Positions 24,205 through 34,575 of a DNA stretch of 64,000 nucleotides are shown piece after piece. The stretch is from Ornithodoros turicata (taxonomy: Eukaryota > Arthropoda > Arachnida > Ixodida > Argasidae): NCBI RefSeq assembly GCF_037126465.1, contig NC_088202.1:102083962-102147961 (forward strand). Direction: 5' to 3'. Below the pieces are notes generated by a model. The model did not search any database. It worked only from the letters and a program-made list of their open reading frames with translations, and was not told where the DNA came from. Position 1 is the stretch's first letter. Every line of letters starts with the position of its first letter. The position numbers and the translations under genes are program-made.

Positions 24205-27200
24205 GTGAGCCAGGAAAGCGTTCACTAATAGCTTTTGCGGGACACTTGAGACACGAGTGACGTGTGCGACCACAATACCTACACAGTAAACACTTTTTAA
24301 CACTTTTTTTGGCTTGTCCCATGTCGCACACACTTTTGTTGTCGCCTATACACCGGAATGAAGGGTGTTTTCTAAAACGCCCTTTAATTAGGTGTATTCC
24401 TTATAAAGCACTCTTATAATGGGTGTTTAAAAACAAAAACACCGTTAAAAGGGAGTATTCTATTGAAAACGCCTTTTCGGATGGAATTGTGATCTGGCAA
24501 ATCCCGCGGCAGCATGCCGAGACATACAGTTCGACGTTCTTGCTTCTATGACAGGCACAACCCTGAACACAGCACCCTGAACACCGCAGACTTTCAGCCG
24601 TAGTTTCATCGTACAGCCTAAACCAGCGCAATGCGTTACAGGCACGCCTCGTTAACATGGTAACCCTGTGGGGCCAGCGTGAGTGTTAAAGATTTTAGAA
24701 AAAAGCTTCCCGGGAAGAGCACCACAAAGGGTACTGCCCGACGACAGTTGCCAAAGTAGCCTATACTGAAGTATGGGATGGATCATATACTGAAATACAA
24801 TATGTTGGGGCACGTTCGTCAGGTGTAGTGGGGCAGAAAACGTTTGGAACGGTGACGAGAATTCATTTTTGCAACTAACACGTACGCCTGCAACAAGTCA
24901 TAGATACCAGCCAAATTCCTAGCATCCTTCCCTGTCAAATACTGTGCTTTTAGCTCAGGTTATCGTCTATATTGTGATTACTTGCTGAGCGGAGCTCTGA
25001 AACCAGCATAATTTTTCTTTCGCGAACTAAAACACAATGTTTTACATCATATTACCAGTTCCAATGGCGTGTAAAAAAGGTGTATTGGACGTAAACACCT
25101 CTTTCAACACCTCACTTTACACCCTTAATAATTGACATTGGATAAAATGTGGTGCAGGTTTATATTACACGTTTAGTAATGCTTTTCTTGCACCCTTTGT
25201 TTCAGCCTGCGGGATAGAAAAGGATGCTTTTATTGCACTTGTTTGGAGCGAATAAAGGTGTAAAATGATTTGCTGTGTATATGCTATCATTTGCTGTATA
25301 CTTGTCGCGCAGGAGACTATTTGTCTGGCCCAGGGCGTAACGCTTGCCCGTTATGAGGCGAAGACCCCACGTAGAGCTGCGGAGTCAGATAGTTGAAACG
25401 ACGAAGCAAGAGACGCATTTGAGACCAAGCACATCTTATTGTAAAGAAAAGGGTCATTCGTTAGTGCAAAGCACCATGACACATTTTGGTCTTTAGGAGA
25501 TAAGAAAGATTTGACTTTCTGCAGTATGGGAGGGGATAAGTGGTGAAGAAATCAGAATAACAAGAAAACTCTTTCACAGCAAGTTGTTTGGCCCCCGGTC
25601 CCTCGAGGTCACACTTATTTCCGTATTTATTTACCCTTATTGGCACATGCAGCTCGTCGCGGGCTCAACTTCGATTTCGTCACTCGTTATCCCGTCCCAT
25701 GCTACAGCGAATCAAACTTTCCTTACTTTCTAGATCTTAGATGAATCAGCTACACGGACACAACACTCTCTCGAAATAATTATAATATTCCCCCATGTAC
25801 CGCTGTGTCTTGCTTGAACATTCTAGCGTGCCCTTCTATGCAGCATGATTCCGGACAATAAGTTTGCGCCATGACAGGGAGAGACTATACATAACCTTCT
25901 TGTTTGTAGCTGCGGGATAGCTGCACTTGTCCGTCGTGCGTTCATCCCGTGACGCAACAGAAGATGGTGAGCAGCGTTAAGATCGACCCCAACATCCAGC
26001 CCATCTCCTGGAATGTGGAGGACGGAGAAAAATTGGAAGTTGTCTGGCCACAGAGCGGCAAATTACCTCCACATTCGAGCACTTACAGCTGTGACTGGTA
26101 CGTCTCACGTACACTTCTCTACTTCACATAATTTTTGCTGCTGTGATACTGTTTTCGTGTTGGCAGAATACAGTATTAGTGCTAAGCGAACAAGCTAGGA
26201 AAGCGAAGCACAAATAGGCTGACTCGCCTTACGTGTAAAGCTACTCCCAATTGTTAAGAGCAGGGCGGCTAACGGCGTGCTCATAAATAACGAAGAAGAA
26301 ACGCGTCAGTTTGGCATCACTTCTGTACAGACCGACCTAGAAGTGTAAATGTCTACATAGATGCCAGGCAGCTCTGTGTAAAGCATGGTGAACGTAACAA
26401 GCGTTGCATTCTACATACATAGTGATACTTTTCACATTGTGCAGGTTGTACAACTTTGGCAAAATCCTCGAAGCCAAAGCCGGAGAGGGAGAGGAGGTAC
26501 CAGACGCCTTTTACACAAATACAAAGTCATCAACAATCCTGTGGCACAAGGAGGAAATAGATGAAAACCCACCCGAGTTGGACTTCGAGACATTCATGAA
26601 CGATCGTGCCGGGCTAAAGCAGATGGTCAAGAACGTTGTGAAGTATGGCATATCTGTTTTGCATGGTGAGATTTCACGCTACTCCTGCATATATACGTTT
26701 TAGCTTAGCTTAGTGCTAAAGTTGTACAAATCAGAACGTACAGCAGACTCGCCGTCCCTAACCCCTACCACGGTCCTTAAGGAAATTCTTGGGACACTCC
26801 TATGGAGCCACGCCTGCAAGAGGCTTGGGACAAACGGATAAAGTTCTATCCGCTCCCTCACGGGTACGTGTACCAAGGTTAGCAATAGGACCGCGAGTCG
26901 AATTCCTTGACCTTGACTTCTTTGCACACGAAGACCCAGCGTCGTCGTGTACGCCCGCACCTAGACCAACAATTATAGCATATAGGTCTGTCTATTAATC
27001 GCCGAGGGTCACACTGCTTCGCTGAAATCAGTCATCCTTCCCCGGCTCCTGAGCTGCCTACTTGCAACTCGTATCTCTCATCGCACCCGCAATCACTACA
27101 CACCACACCACAGGCATTCTTCTGGACTGATGCCAAGATTGCCCTGCATTGGGTGTAGAGCGAGCTTATCAAATAGCCACAGTTCATCGCGGAATGTGTG

Positions 27201-30200
27201 TCAGAAATTAGGTGCTCACAAGCATGGAACAATGTAGCCACAGCCATGGCAAGGCCAACTTGGCGAATCTACGAACGAGACGAATGTTCGTAGATGGCCC
27301 TATCCACAAGAATCTGTATTGAAAACGGCCACCATAGCTATCGCAATAACAGAGCACATTAACCTGTCAGACTGCCGACACAGCAGTACCTGAGGCGCCC
27401 GTGGGGGAGGGATAGTGCCCCTAATCTCTGGTTCGTGAACTCCCCGTAACGGCATAAGAGTCAAGGGTTTTTAAACGAACTTTTCCGAAATTTTTGGAAT
27501 GAGTCCATGGGTGTGGGACGATAATGAGAAGCCTTGAAGGTGCTTTTGACGCCGTGAATGCAGTGAGTGATTGGCATTCGAGACGATGTTCGCCTTGCCT
27601 TGCCGTATAACTCAACTACAAAAACTGCATCTATGTTGTTGTCATAACATTTTTTTAATAAAAAATCTGTAAGAGGTAAAAATGGGCACCCTCTGCATTG
27701 GTACATACTAATTTGAACTGTACTCTGCATATGAGTATTTTCTCAACCATTGATAAAAGAAAGGTGAAATTTATTTTATAATTCAATTCAGTTCCTGTTT
27801 TTCCTTTGAGTCATTGCTGTGAACTCGAGCTGGACAGACCTGTCCTGATTGAATATCTTGGACAGGATATTGGATCGTGATGTTGCAGTGTTGTAACCGA
27901 AGAACGTTGTACAGAGTGCTGCATTGATGCAGGAGTTCCAGCCCACGAAGAAGAGTTACAGAAGGTTGCCAACAGAATGGGCTACATCCGGGAAACAGGA
28001 CTTGGCCGTATCTTCGATGCTACGTGCAAGCCAGATGCGCACAGAGGATCACGTTTCATGCAGCATACTGAACTGCCAGACAGAGATAGTGCACCAGGTC
28101 AGACTTGAAATTAGGCATATCCAGATGATGACATTTAGAAAATCCTGCAGCATACATGAGGAACTCGGTATGGAAAAGGTGACAGAATGACAAACTTCGC
28201 GTAGTTGTTCCTCCTCGCACAATGAAGATACACCATAACGAAAAACAGCGCTTTTGCTGCTAGTTATACAAATATCACTACCTCGGGAACTTTGATTGTT
28301 GGTTTTCTGGGGAGTTTTGCACCAAATGCTTTGATCTCAAATTAGGACCTTAAAGCGAGCTTGTCTCGGGCAGATGTCTTTTCAGCAAATCAATGCACAG
28401 AATGATATCATTCGGAATGATGGTTGGCTAGGAGCGTGCCATGTGGTGGAGTTCTGTTTTAACAGTGTAGGGTATCATCTGCGATGCGCATCAACGTGAA
28501 CTGAAATGACAGTCACATGCTGCTGTCACGCCTGTATTGTGTACGACGTCGTTGGTTTACTTCTTTGTTTAGGCGATTGCGCTCTTATATGTCTTGGTTT
28601 TGCAGTGTTGTGTTGAAGCGATGATCTGCAGTTTTGTACTGTCAACCCAACCTTGCCTGAATGAACAGCGTGCATGATTGGGTGTTCTCTCAGGTGTAAA
28701 GCTTCTCCTGTGCCTGTCAGCCAACGTGCCAAAACCAACTCTTGAAGGAACACCAGACCGTGGCAAGACTTTCTTTGTTGACGGATTCTATGTCGCTCAG
28801 TGGATGAAGTACAACCACCCAGAGTATTTTAGGCTTCTCGTCACAACACCTGTCACTTTCTCGTACTACGACTCCCGCCGCAAGGTAAGGGATGGATAAA
28901 CGAATATAACTTATCCAAACACAACTATATTTCTCAAAACTGCGATGCGTACGTTTGTGTCAACATTTCAAAGGTAGTGTAGCGTAGGCAAATGTTTTTG
29001 AAAACATGCGTACTCTGTCTGCAGTTGGCTTTAGTTCATGAGTTCGTGAGGATGGCGTTGAGACACAGCAGATAAGAGGGCCGTTCCTCTGGTCACGCAA
29101 ACTATGCTCCGTGGGTGGGAACACAGACTGTTGCACTACACATCCAGCTCTCTAGCTTTGTTTGTCTACTAGCTCACAGTTTAGCGAAACATAGTAATAA
29201 TTATTGGCTTTACCTTGCGAGACAACTGTGATGATGAGCGACGCCACAGTAATCGGCCTGTGGATTAATCTTGCCCACCTGGGGGTTCTTCAGGGTGCGC
29301 TGAAATCTCAACATACGTACGTATTTAACGTCCGTCGCTTGTCAAGGCAACTTGTACACTGTGCCTTGACCTTGCCCTGTACCTTGTGCCACCAAGTTGA
29401 TGGCTTCCCCGGCCGGGTCGAACCCGCAACCAGTAGGCGAACACGTTAGCAATTCAGCCACCGAGGCCGGCAGTAGAGAAACAAACAGTGGCAGCTGATA
29501 CTTCCTCGCCACACAGTGTTTCATACTCCTGGCCTGTTGCAGGCACATATCTTTCTACTTTTTGTTTTGTTAGTGTATAGTGTGAGTGTTACCTTTGCCC
29601 TTCCCTGTAAAGGCGGGAAGTGAGATACAGCAGAAGCACCAGGGAACAATGTCCGTTACAAGCGTGCAATTTTCTGCCGTTATTTTCTTTCAGGTTTGGC
29701 TTCGTGATACCTTCCCAATCATTCGCACCAACAGATACGGGAAGGTTACCAAGATTCATTACAGCACGTTCTCCATGCGTCCACCACTGCTGTCACCGAG
29801 CGAGGCAACCAAGTTTTACGAGGCATATGGGTAAGAGTTCTTGATATCCGTAAACAACGTAGTCCGCAACGTATAATCTAATGTCGCAGAGGTGAAGATA
29901 ACTGAACAATGTCACCAAATGGTTAGACCGGTGTCATACAAACCGCACATGTGCAATAGCTCACGCACATACATACTTATTTCGACATCTAAAAAGAGAG
30001 TGAGAGAGAGAATCGACGAGTTTAACACTTCAATAATTCAACTATCTGTGGGATCCAGAACGTGTATTTACTAAATCGTTACCAGCAGGAAGCCAAGCTT
30101 CGTTAGCATAGAAGCAAAAGCCAAACAAACAAAAATTTAAGGACACGTCTGATGATAATCCCGCGGTGGTGGTGGTGGTGGTGGTGGTGGTGATAGGGCT

Positions 30201-33200
30201 TGCCGTTGTCGGCCTCACGTAGATAATCCCGCGGTACACTGGCTGGTAGGTGCTGTAGGTATTGCGCTGCCTATCACAAGGACAATGAAAGTGAAGTAGA
30301 AGGATCAAGCGACCTTGGGTAGAACGAGGACCCGTGCACACGAAATAAAAGAGAAGAAAGTTTTTCGAGAGCCGCGGAGCACATCGGTCACACAGATGTC
30401 TCTGTTGACAAACCTTACGTGTCATACACACTACTATTCCCATTATTATTATACAGAAATTCGTTTCGTTATGGGGAGCTAGAAAAACAACTGCGCCATA
30501 GTTTCGTCTCTATATCCTACAGACACCGAACAATGGTGGAGCCCTTTACAAATAATGGTACTGTGATGTTACACCTAAGGTTTGTCTACGCAGTGTGGCG
30601 ACATGTTGCACGTACCGCAGGGTACGTGCGGGGACTGCGGATAATTTCGACCACCTGGGCGTTTTGACGTGCGCCAGAAATCTCTGACACACGGTGCTGG
30701 AAGCAATGTTTACCTCCCCCATATTGCTACCGATCTCGGCCGGAATCGAACCCGCGATCTTGAGCTCAGCAAGCCACAGCGTTACCGATTGAGCTACCGA
30801 GGACGGCGTAACTAATGATGTTACACTCAAGACTAGACGAGCATACTGTACGGCAACAGATTGGCCATTGCTTTTTACTCGTTCCATCCTGCCCACCTGC
30901 TATTTGCACTGTCCAGGTACTACATTCCTTCAGAGCAAGAAAAACTATATCAAGTATGCATTTACTTCACAACATTAGTCATAACGTTAGTGTCACAGTT
31001 TAGGTTTCGGTTTTGCTGAAACTGGGATTTAACAGAGGCGAACGCAAAGTTCGGAAAAGGCGGCAGCAGAATTCCCTTGAAACGTGCGAAAACTCTTTAA
31101 TTATGGTGCCAAGCCCTACTTGTTTCCCTTCTTCGACCTGAAAGGTCGCGTTCGACAAAATCGCCTCCGAGACATGCACTCTGATCAGTGACACACCCCC
31201 AACCTCCACAAGAGGCTAGTTTACACATTAGCTTTCCTCCTCTCCCCTCCCCAATTATGCGCTTCGACAATGAACGTGCCCCCTCCACTTTCCTAAGCGC
31301 AGGTCTCGATCCGCCCCTGACTCTGATGGGTCGAATCAACAATATTATGGACAATTTTAGTTCAAAGAGTGATATTAAACGGTAGGAGCAACTTATTTAT
31401 TTACACATGGTAACAAGACTTTCGTGCACAAGACTGCACTTCTTCAGGTTACAAAAATATGAACATGGTACAGGAACACAGTTGACGAAAGAATTTTCGT
31501 ATGAGAGGGTAACACCCTCTACGTTGACCCTCTACGGTTACCCTCTCATACGAAAACTCCTTCGTCAACTGTATATATGTTCCTGTACCATGTTCATATT
31601 TTTGTAACCTGAAGAAGTGCAGTCTCATGCACGAAAGTCTTGTTACCATGTGTGAATAAATAAGTTGCTCCTGCCGTTTAATATCACTCTTTGAACTAAT
31701 CATCACCGGTAACTTGACATCGCCTATTTCTCTGTCGTCGTACAATTTTAGTTTCATATAAAAACTATCTAAAATGTAAGACGGTATGATTCTTATATTA
31801 AGTACTCCATGTGGCAATGTTGTCTATTCTGTGGGCCCTTCGGAGATCCGCAAAGAATGCCCCTTCGCCTTTCGAACTCCTTCGGACCGGCCATTCTCTC
31901 AGCGCATGCGTATTACGATAATACTGGGACTGAGTCCGTGGAGCTAGCTCCTAGGAGGGGAGTTGTGTCCGGGACGCATCTTTGAAGGCCCTGGGTGCAT
32001 CAGGGTTAACACTTAGATGTGCTGCGGTTGGCATGTGGCCTGGAGGATGTACTCACTCCAAACAGGAGATGACATTTCAAAATTCCACTTTATTTGTCGA
32101 AACATCATAGTCTAAACATGGGCCCTGTGCAAAAATTTACGAAATCCCAATAGGCGCAAAGCATTAAAATTCATTTGTCCAGGGTGCAGATATTTATACC
32201 CTGTTAGTGCCTTTCATGTTTCCAGCGGTTAATTGCGTGGTGTTCTTCCGTGTTAGACGATGCCATCTTAAAATGTTTCTTCTGTTTCTCTGTTAATTGG
32301 CATAAACGCAACTTCCCACTGCAAGGCTGCCTTCCAGCACAGCAAGTCAGCATAGCAGCGGAGCACGCAGGCGGATCGGGTGACCACGAATTCTGCGGAC
32401 GTTCAGGCCGAGGAGCACTCGACCCACCGCTGATAGGCAGTCACTCCGCCGCAGATGCGAATTGAGCATAACCCCATAACTGAAAAGTTGCAGGCGACAG
32501 CAGAAACATTTTCTAATGGGGCCTTAGTTCTCAATATGGTCTGTTGGTTTTGCAGAATGTTTACAAAGCGAATGGAACAGGAATCCTCCCAATACTCGTT
32601 CTACATGGCACCGGGTGATCTTGTGGCTTTCAACAATAGGAGGATCCTCCACGGAATGAAGGAGCAAGACCCAAACCAACCGGACATGTAAGATTTCTCA
32701 CCTCAAGCTTTCCGTGTTAGTGGTCTATGCAGCGCATACAAACGGACGTGTTTAGACAATGTGGAGTTAAATGCAAGTTTCTTTTATATATATATATATA
32801 TAGCGTTCGACGCAATGTGGTATTATTTCAGTCAGGTAGATGAATCTGTCTCTCAGAACATGTACAGTCTTTGAATGCTCCACGATTTAAATTGAATGTA
32901 AATGCTGTTCGTTTCATTAGAATTCAGAGAACGGCCAAGCGAAATATTTGAAAGATACGAGCCTCGTGCGAGCACGTCGATTTTAAACGCTAAGATAAAA
33001 TAACCTACACGGCAAGCACGCGTCGAGGCGAGGGCAGACTTTATCCCACAATGCGAGACGTAGTTTTTATATATTCTAGTCGTACTCCTTTCTCGCTGTA
33101 TCTTCCTAAGCAGACCTGCTATTGTTTCTTATCTATGCCTAACTTTGGCTACTTCAACAGTAGGGGACAGCCTATAATGTCGGCAATTTTACAACTTTAT

Positions 33201-33925
33201 AAAATTCGGTTTAATATGCCACTTGTACTCAGGCTAGAAAGTAAGCTCAACTCAGAAAGGCGAAGTCCATACTGTTGCTGAAGCAGGATGATGACCCCGA
33301 AGAAGTGGAGTCGGAATACTTTTCCGTGGGACGCGACTAGTGTCTTGAATGAAAATTTCTTTCAGATAAGAGGAAACACCCTGTATATACAACGGCAATA
33401 TATCGTTGTATCGTTCCATAGCCAGCTGGTCGTCGTGTGTGCCGTGTGCATGTGTCACCTTTCAACACCATTTACAGTTCTCCGACTATAGTTCACTGAG
33501 TGTTAGTTATAGTTCACTGATGATTCAGCAGGTGTCAACGGGCATCATCTTCTAAGATGCCCGCTGTCGCGCCTTTCCTTTTGCATTTTCATTTTCCGCC
33601 ATACCCAACTCGCCAAGAAGCTCCTGTATCCTTTCCCAGGTTGCCGAAAGGGGTTAACTTTCCCACTCAGAGATAGTCCGCTTAGCTGCATTCGGCGAAC
33701 TGGGGTTCGGTAGACTGGGGTGCGACCGGATATTACGGGATAACAAACTTGTTTTCATGCGCAGCGTAACATCCCCAGCATAGCATGAACTTCAATAAGA
33801 ACCGGCATCCTACTTGGCTCATTTCTTGTTCTTTTCTCTTTTTCAGAATTCTAAGGGGCTGCTACATGGATATGGACGAGATCTCGTCGTTGTTCGAGAA
33901 AATGCGACGAGATGACGACTTTTAA
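24088..33925 (+). CDS. gamma-butyrobetaine/trimethyllysine dioxygenase-family protein, divergent, 8 exons
   Basis: The exons listed below join in phase to 409 codons, close to human BBOX1 (387) and TMLHE (421). Family role: Fe(II)/2-oxoglutarate hydroxylation in carnitine synthesis. Residues 1-100 match the GBBH-like N-domain, with a conserved zinc site C44-x-C46-xx-C49 and H94. Residues 110-390 match the TauD-like double-stranded beta helix, ending at RRDDDF. The first iron His (H220) and distal His (H372 in RRILHG) are present. The acidic iron ligand is Glu (HTE, 220-222) instead of Asp. The position of human Arg360 is Ile384. Tyr177, Trp181 and Tyr194 of the cage are Leu, Phe and absent; Tyr366 is kept (Y390). 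It may be a paralogue with another substrate or a weak enzyme. All junctions are GT-AG and no stop interrupts it. The start lies in the good context AAATGG, just after a possible acceptor. Substrate and activity are inference. Confidence 0.85.
24282..25277. mobile_element. ~1-kb TA-flanked MITE in dioxygenase intron 1
   Basis: The ends CACAGTAAACACTTTTTAAC and (reverse complement) CACAGCAAATCATTTTACAC are inverted. TA is at both boundaries (24280-24281 and 25278-25279). The interior repeats GGGTGT/ACACCC-type words and has no long frame. It starts only 77 bp after the exon 1 donor. Confidence 0.65.
25910..26097 (+). CDS. dioxygenase exon 2 (codons 40-101, zinc site)
   Basis: The acceptor TTGTTTGTAG precedes CTG CGG GAT, giving LRDSCTCPSC, the family LRDxCxCxxC zinc motif. 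The exon ends after CDW in phase 2 before donor GTACGT. It carries H94, the fourth zinc ligand, at the spacing seen in BBOX1 (H-x7-W). Confidence 0.85.
26445..26665 (+). CDS. dioxygenase exon 3 (codons 102-175)
   Basis: The acceptor TTGTGCAG precedes a Trp completed across the junction. The exon includes TILWHKEEI and LDFETFMND (family W...LPxLDFEDVL). It ends KYGISVLHG in phase 1 before GTGAGA. Confidence 0.85.
27016..27260 (+). pseudogene. BEL/Pao retrotransposon pol remnant in intron 3
   Basis: One frame gives ILPRLLSCLLATRISHRTR, resembling the LPRLELLAALIAARL block of BEL/Pao pol. The next gives FFWTDAKIALHWV followed by a stop, resembling the RNase H TDSKIALxWV block. A stop and a frame change separate later matches. 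This is a short dead fragment inside the third intron of the dioxygenase gene. Confidence 0.55.
27933..28097 (+). CDS. dioxygenase exon 4 (codons 176-230, HTE iron motif)
   Basis: The acceptor GATGCAG precedes GVPAHEEELQKVANRMGY. The exon ends MQHTELPDRDSAP in phase 1 before GTCAGA. It is about four residues shorter than BBOX1 just before the iron motif and lacks the NNVAYT block. Confidence 0.8.
28694..28884 (+). CDS. dioxygenase exon 5 (codons 231-294)
   Basis: The acceptor TTCTCTCAG precedes GVKLLLCLSANV. The exon contains FFVDGFYVAQWMK (family EIVDGFNVAxxLK) and ends DSRRK in phase 0 before GTAAGG. Confidence 0.88.
29195..29473 (-). mobile_element. SINE family C (tRNA-headed) in intron 5
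   Basis: The reverse complement starts CTGCCGGCCTCGGTGGCTGA, an A-box-like head, with the B-box GGTTCGACCC further on. A central block (CCCAGGTGGGCAAGATTAAT) follows, then GCGTCGCTCATCATCACAGT and an AATAATTATT tail. The central CAGGTGG(T/G)C(G/A)A(A/G)ATTA block is shared with family B, which points to a conserved SINE core domain. Confidence 0.7.
29694..29830 (+). CDS. dioxygenase exon 6 (codons 295-339)
   Basis: The acceptor TTTCTTTCAG precedes VWLRDTFPIIRTN. The exon includes GKVTKIHYSTFSMRPP (family GQVVRINFNNATR) and ends FYEAYG, phase 2, before GTAAGA. Confidence 0.88.
30154..30235 (-). mobile_element. 54-bp LINE micro-insertion with 14-bp target duplication
   Basis: GATAATCCCGCGGT occurs at 30154-30167 and 30222-30235. 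Between them, reversed, is a terminal scrap with GGCCGACAACGGCAAGC and then an (ACC)n tail. The scrap matches the 3' terminus of the LINE at 6564-11922 (GGCCAACAACGGCAAGC). It is an extreme 5' truncation, in intron 6 of the dioxygenase gene. Confidence 0.8.
30552..30808 (-). mobile_element. SINE family B, near-complete copy
   Basis: The reverse complement begins GCCGTCCTCGGTAGCTCAAT, with A-box TAGCTCAATCGGTAACG and B-box GGTTCGATTCC. The body has GGAGGTAAACATTGCTTCC, GCGCACGTCAAAACGCC and CAGGTGGTCGAAATTATCCG. The tail has CGCCACACTGCGTAGACAAA and ATCACAGTACCATTATT. It lies in intron 6 of the dioxygenase gene, antisense to it. Confidence 0.8.
31180..31320. repeat. repeat with hAT-like terminus, copy 2
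   Basis: Homologous to 185-335. It ends TCTCGATCCGCCCCTGA, whose reverse complement begins CAGGGGCGGATCGAGA. No partner end was found. Confidence 0.45.
31357..31699. repeat. 343-bp near-perfect fold-back (hairpin) repeat
   Basis: The left arm 31357-31513 and right arm 31537-31699 are reverse complements with only a handful of substitutions and one 6-bp TATATA-type insertion in the right arm. The 23-bp loop holds two copies of ACCCTCTACG. Arm ends read TTAGTTCAAAGAG outside and GAGAGGGTAAC inside. It lies in intron 6 of the dioxygenase gene, so the pre-mRNA would contain a long hairpin. Confidence 0.92.
32556..32687 (+). CDS. dioxygenase exon 7 (codons 340-383, distal His)
   Basis: The acceptor GGTTTTGCAG precedes a Gly completed across the junction, then MFTKRMEQ. 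The exon has FYMAPGDLVAFNNRRILHG (family FKMNPGDVITFDNWRLLHG), giving the distal iron His372. It ends QPD plus AT, phase 2, before GTAAGA. Confidence 0.88.
32785..32802. repeat. (TA)n microsatellite
   Basis: About nine TA units in intron 7 of the dioxygenase gene. Confidence 0.9.
33847..33925 (+). CDS. dioxygenase exon 8 and stop (codons 384-409)
   Basis: The acceptor CTCTTTTTCAG precedes IILRGCYMDMDEISSLFEK. This is the family R-x-L-x-G-x-Y-x-D end segment, but with Ile where the Arg is expected. It ends DDDF and TAA at 33923-33925. No AATAAA is found before the downstream TTAA element at 34576. Confidence 0.85.
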
Positions 33926-34575
33926 GGTGAATTTACGCTTGTGCGTCCACGTCTTTCCAACTCACTGATGAGCGGCCACCTATTCTGTACATAGAAGCAT
34001 GATGTATATTTACGATCTTGTATCGGTAAATTTTTATGGGTTTATAAAAACGTTCTTAAGAATACGAGTACGAGTATTTATGCACACATGCACAATGCGG
34101 ATACGTCAGCAGCTCAGCGTCCAGTCCGCAACTAACAAACTCGAGGCTATATGGGCAACACAAGAAACGCACACGAGCTTTGGGGAAACTGATGACTGCT
34201 TAAATTTGTTGTCTACGTGTGCTTCTCAACTGTGTTTCAGACCTGGTCGATGTGCGTATTTCTTGTCGTCGCTAGTCTCGGGTGTTTTCGTCTATGCCAT
34301 CGATTTGCTCGCTTCTTCACCATTCTTTCAGCGTTCAAATTTACGACGTCAGCAACTTCATCAGCAAACTTCTAAAAAAAAAAAAGGACTACGCAATGCC
34401 TCTACTGGTAACAGCGATCCCAAGCCTGACGTCTACGCCATTTTGATATCATGCAAACGCTAACGACCGTTTCGAAGACTGACAGCCCACTGTAATAGTC
34501 GCGAATGGGGCTCAACGCCATTAATCCAGTCTTCGAGGATGTGCGTTGGACTTGCACGAAACTGAAGGCAGGAAG

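Noticed and set aside
30552..30830. GATGTTACAC on both sides of the family B SINE as a target duplication
   Set aside because: The left copy belongs to the SINE tail itself, as the related tail at 5325-5400 suggests.
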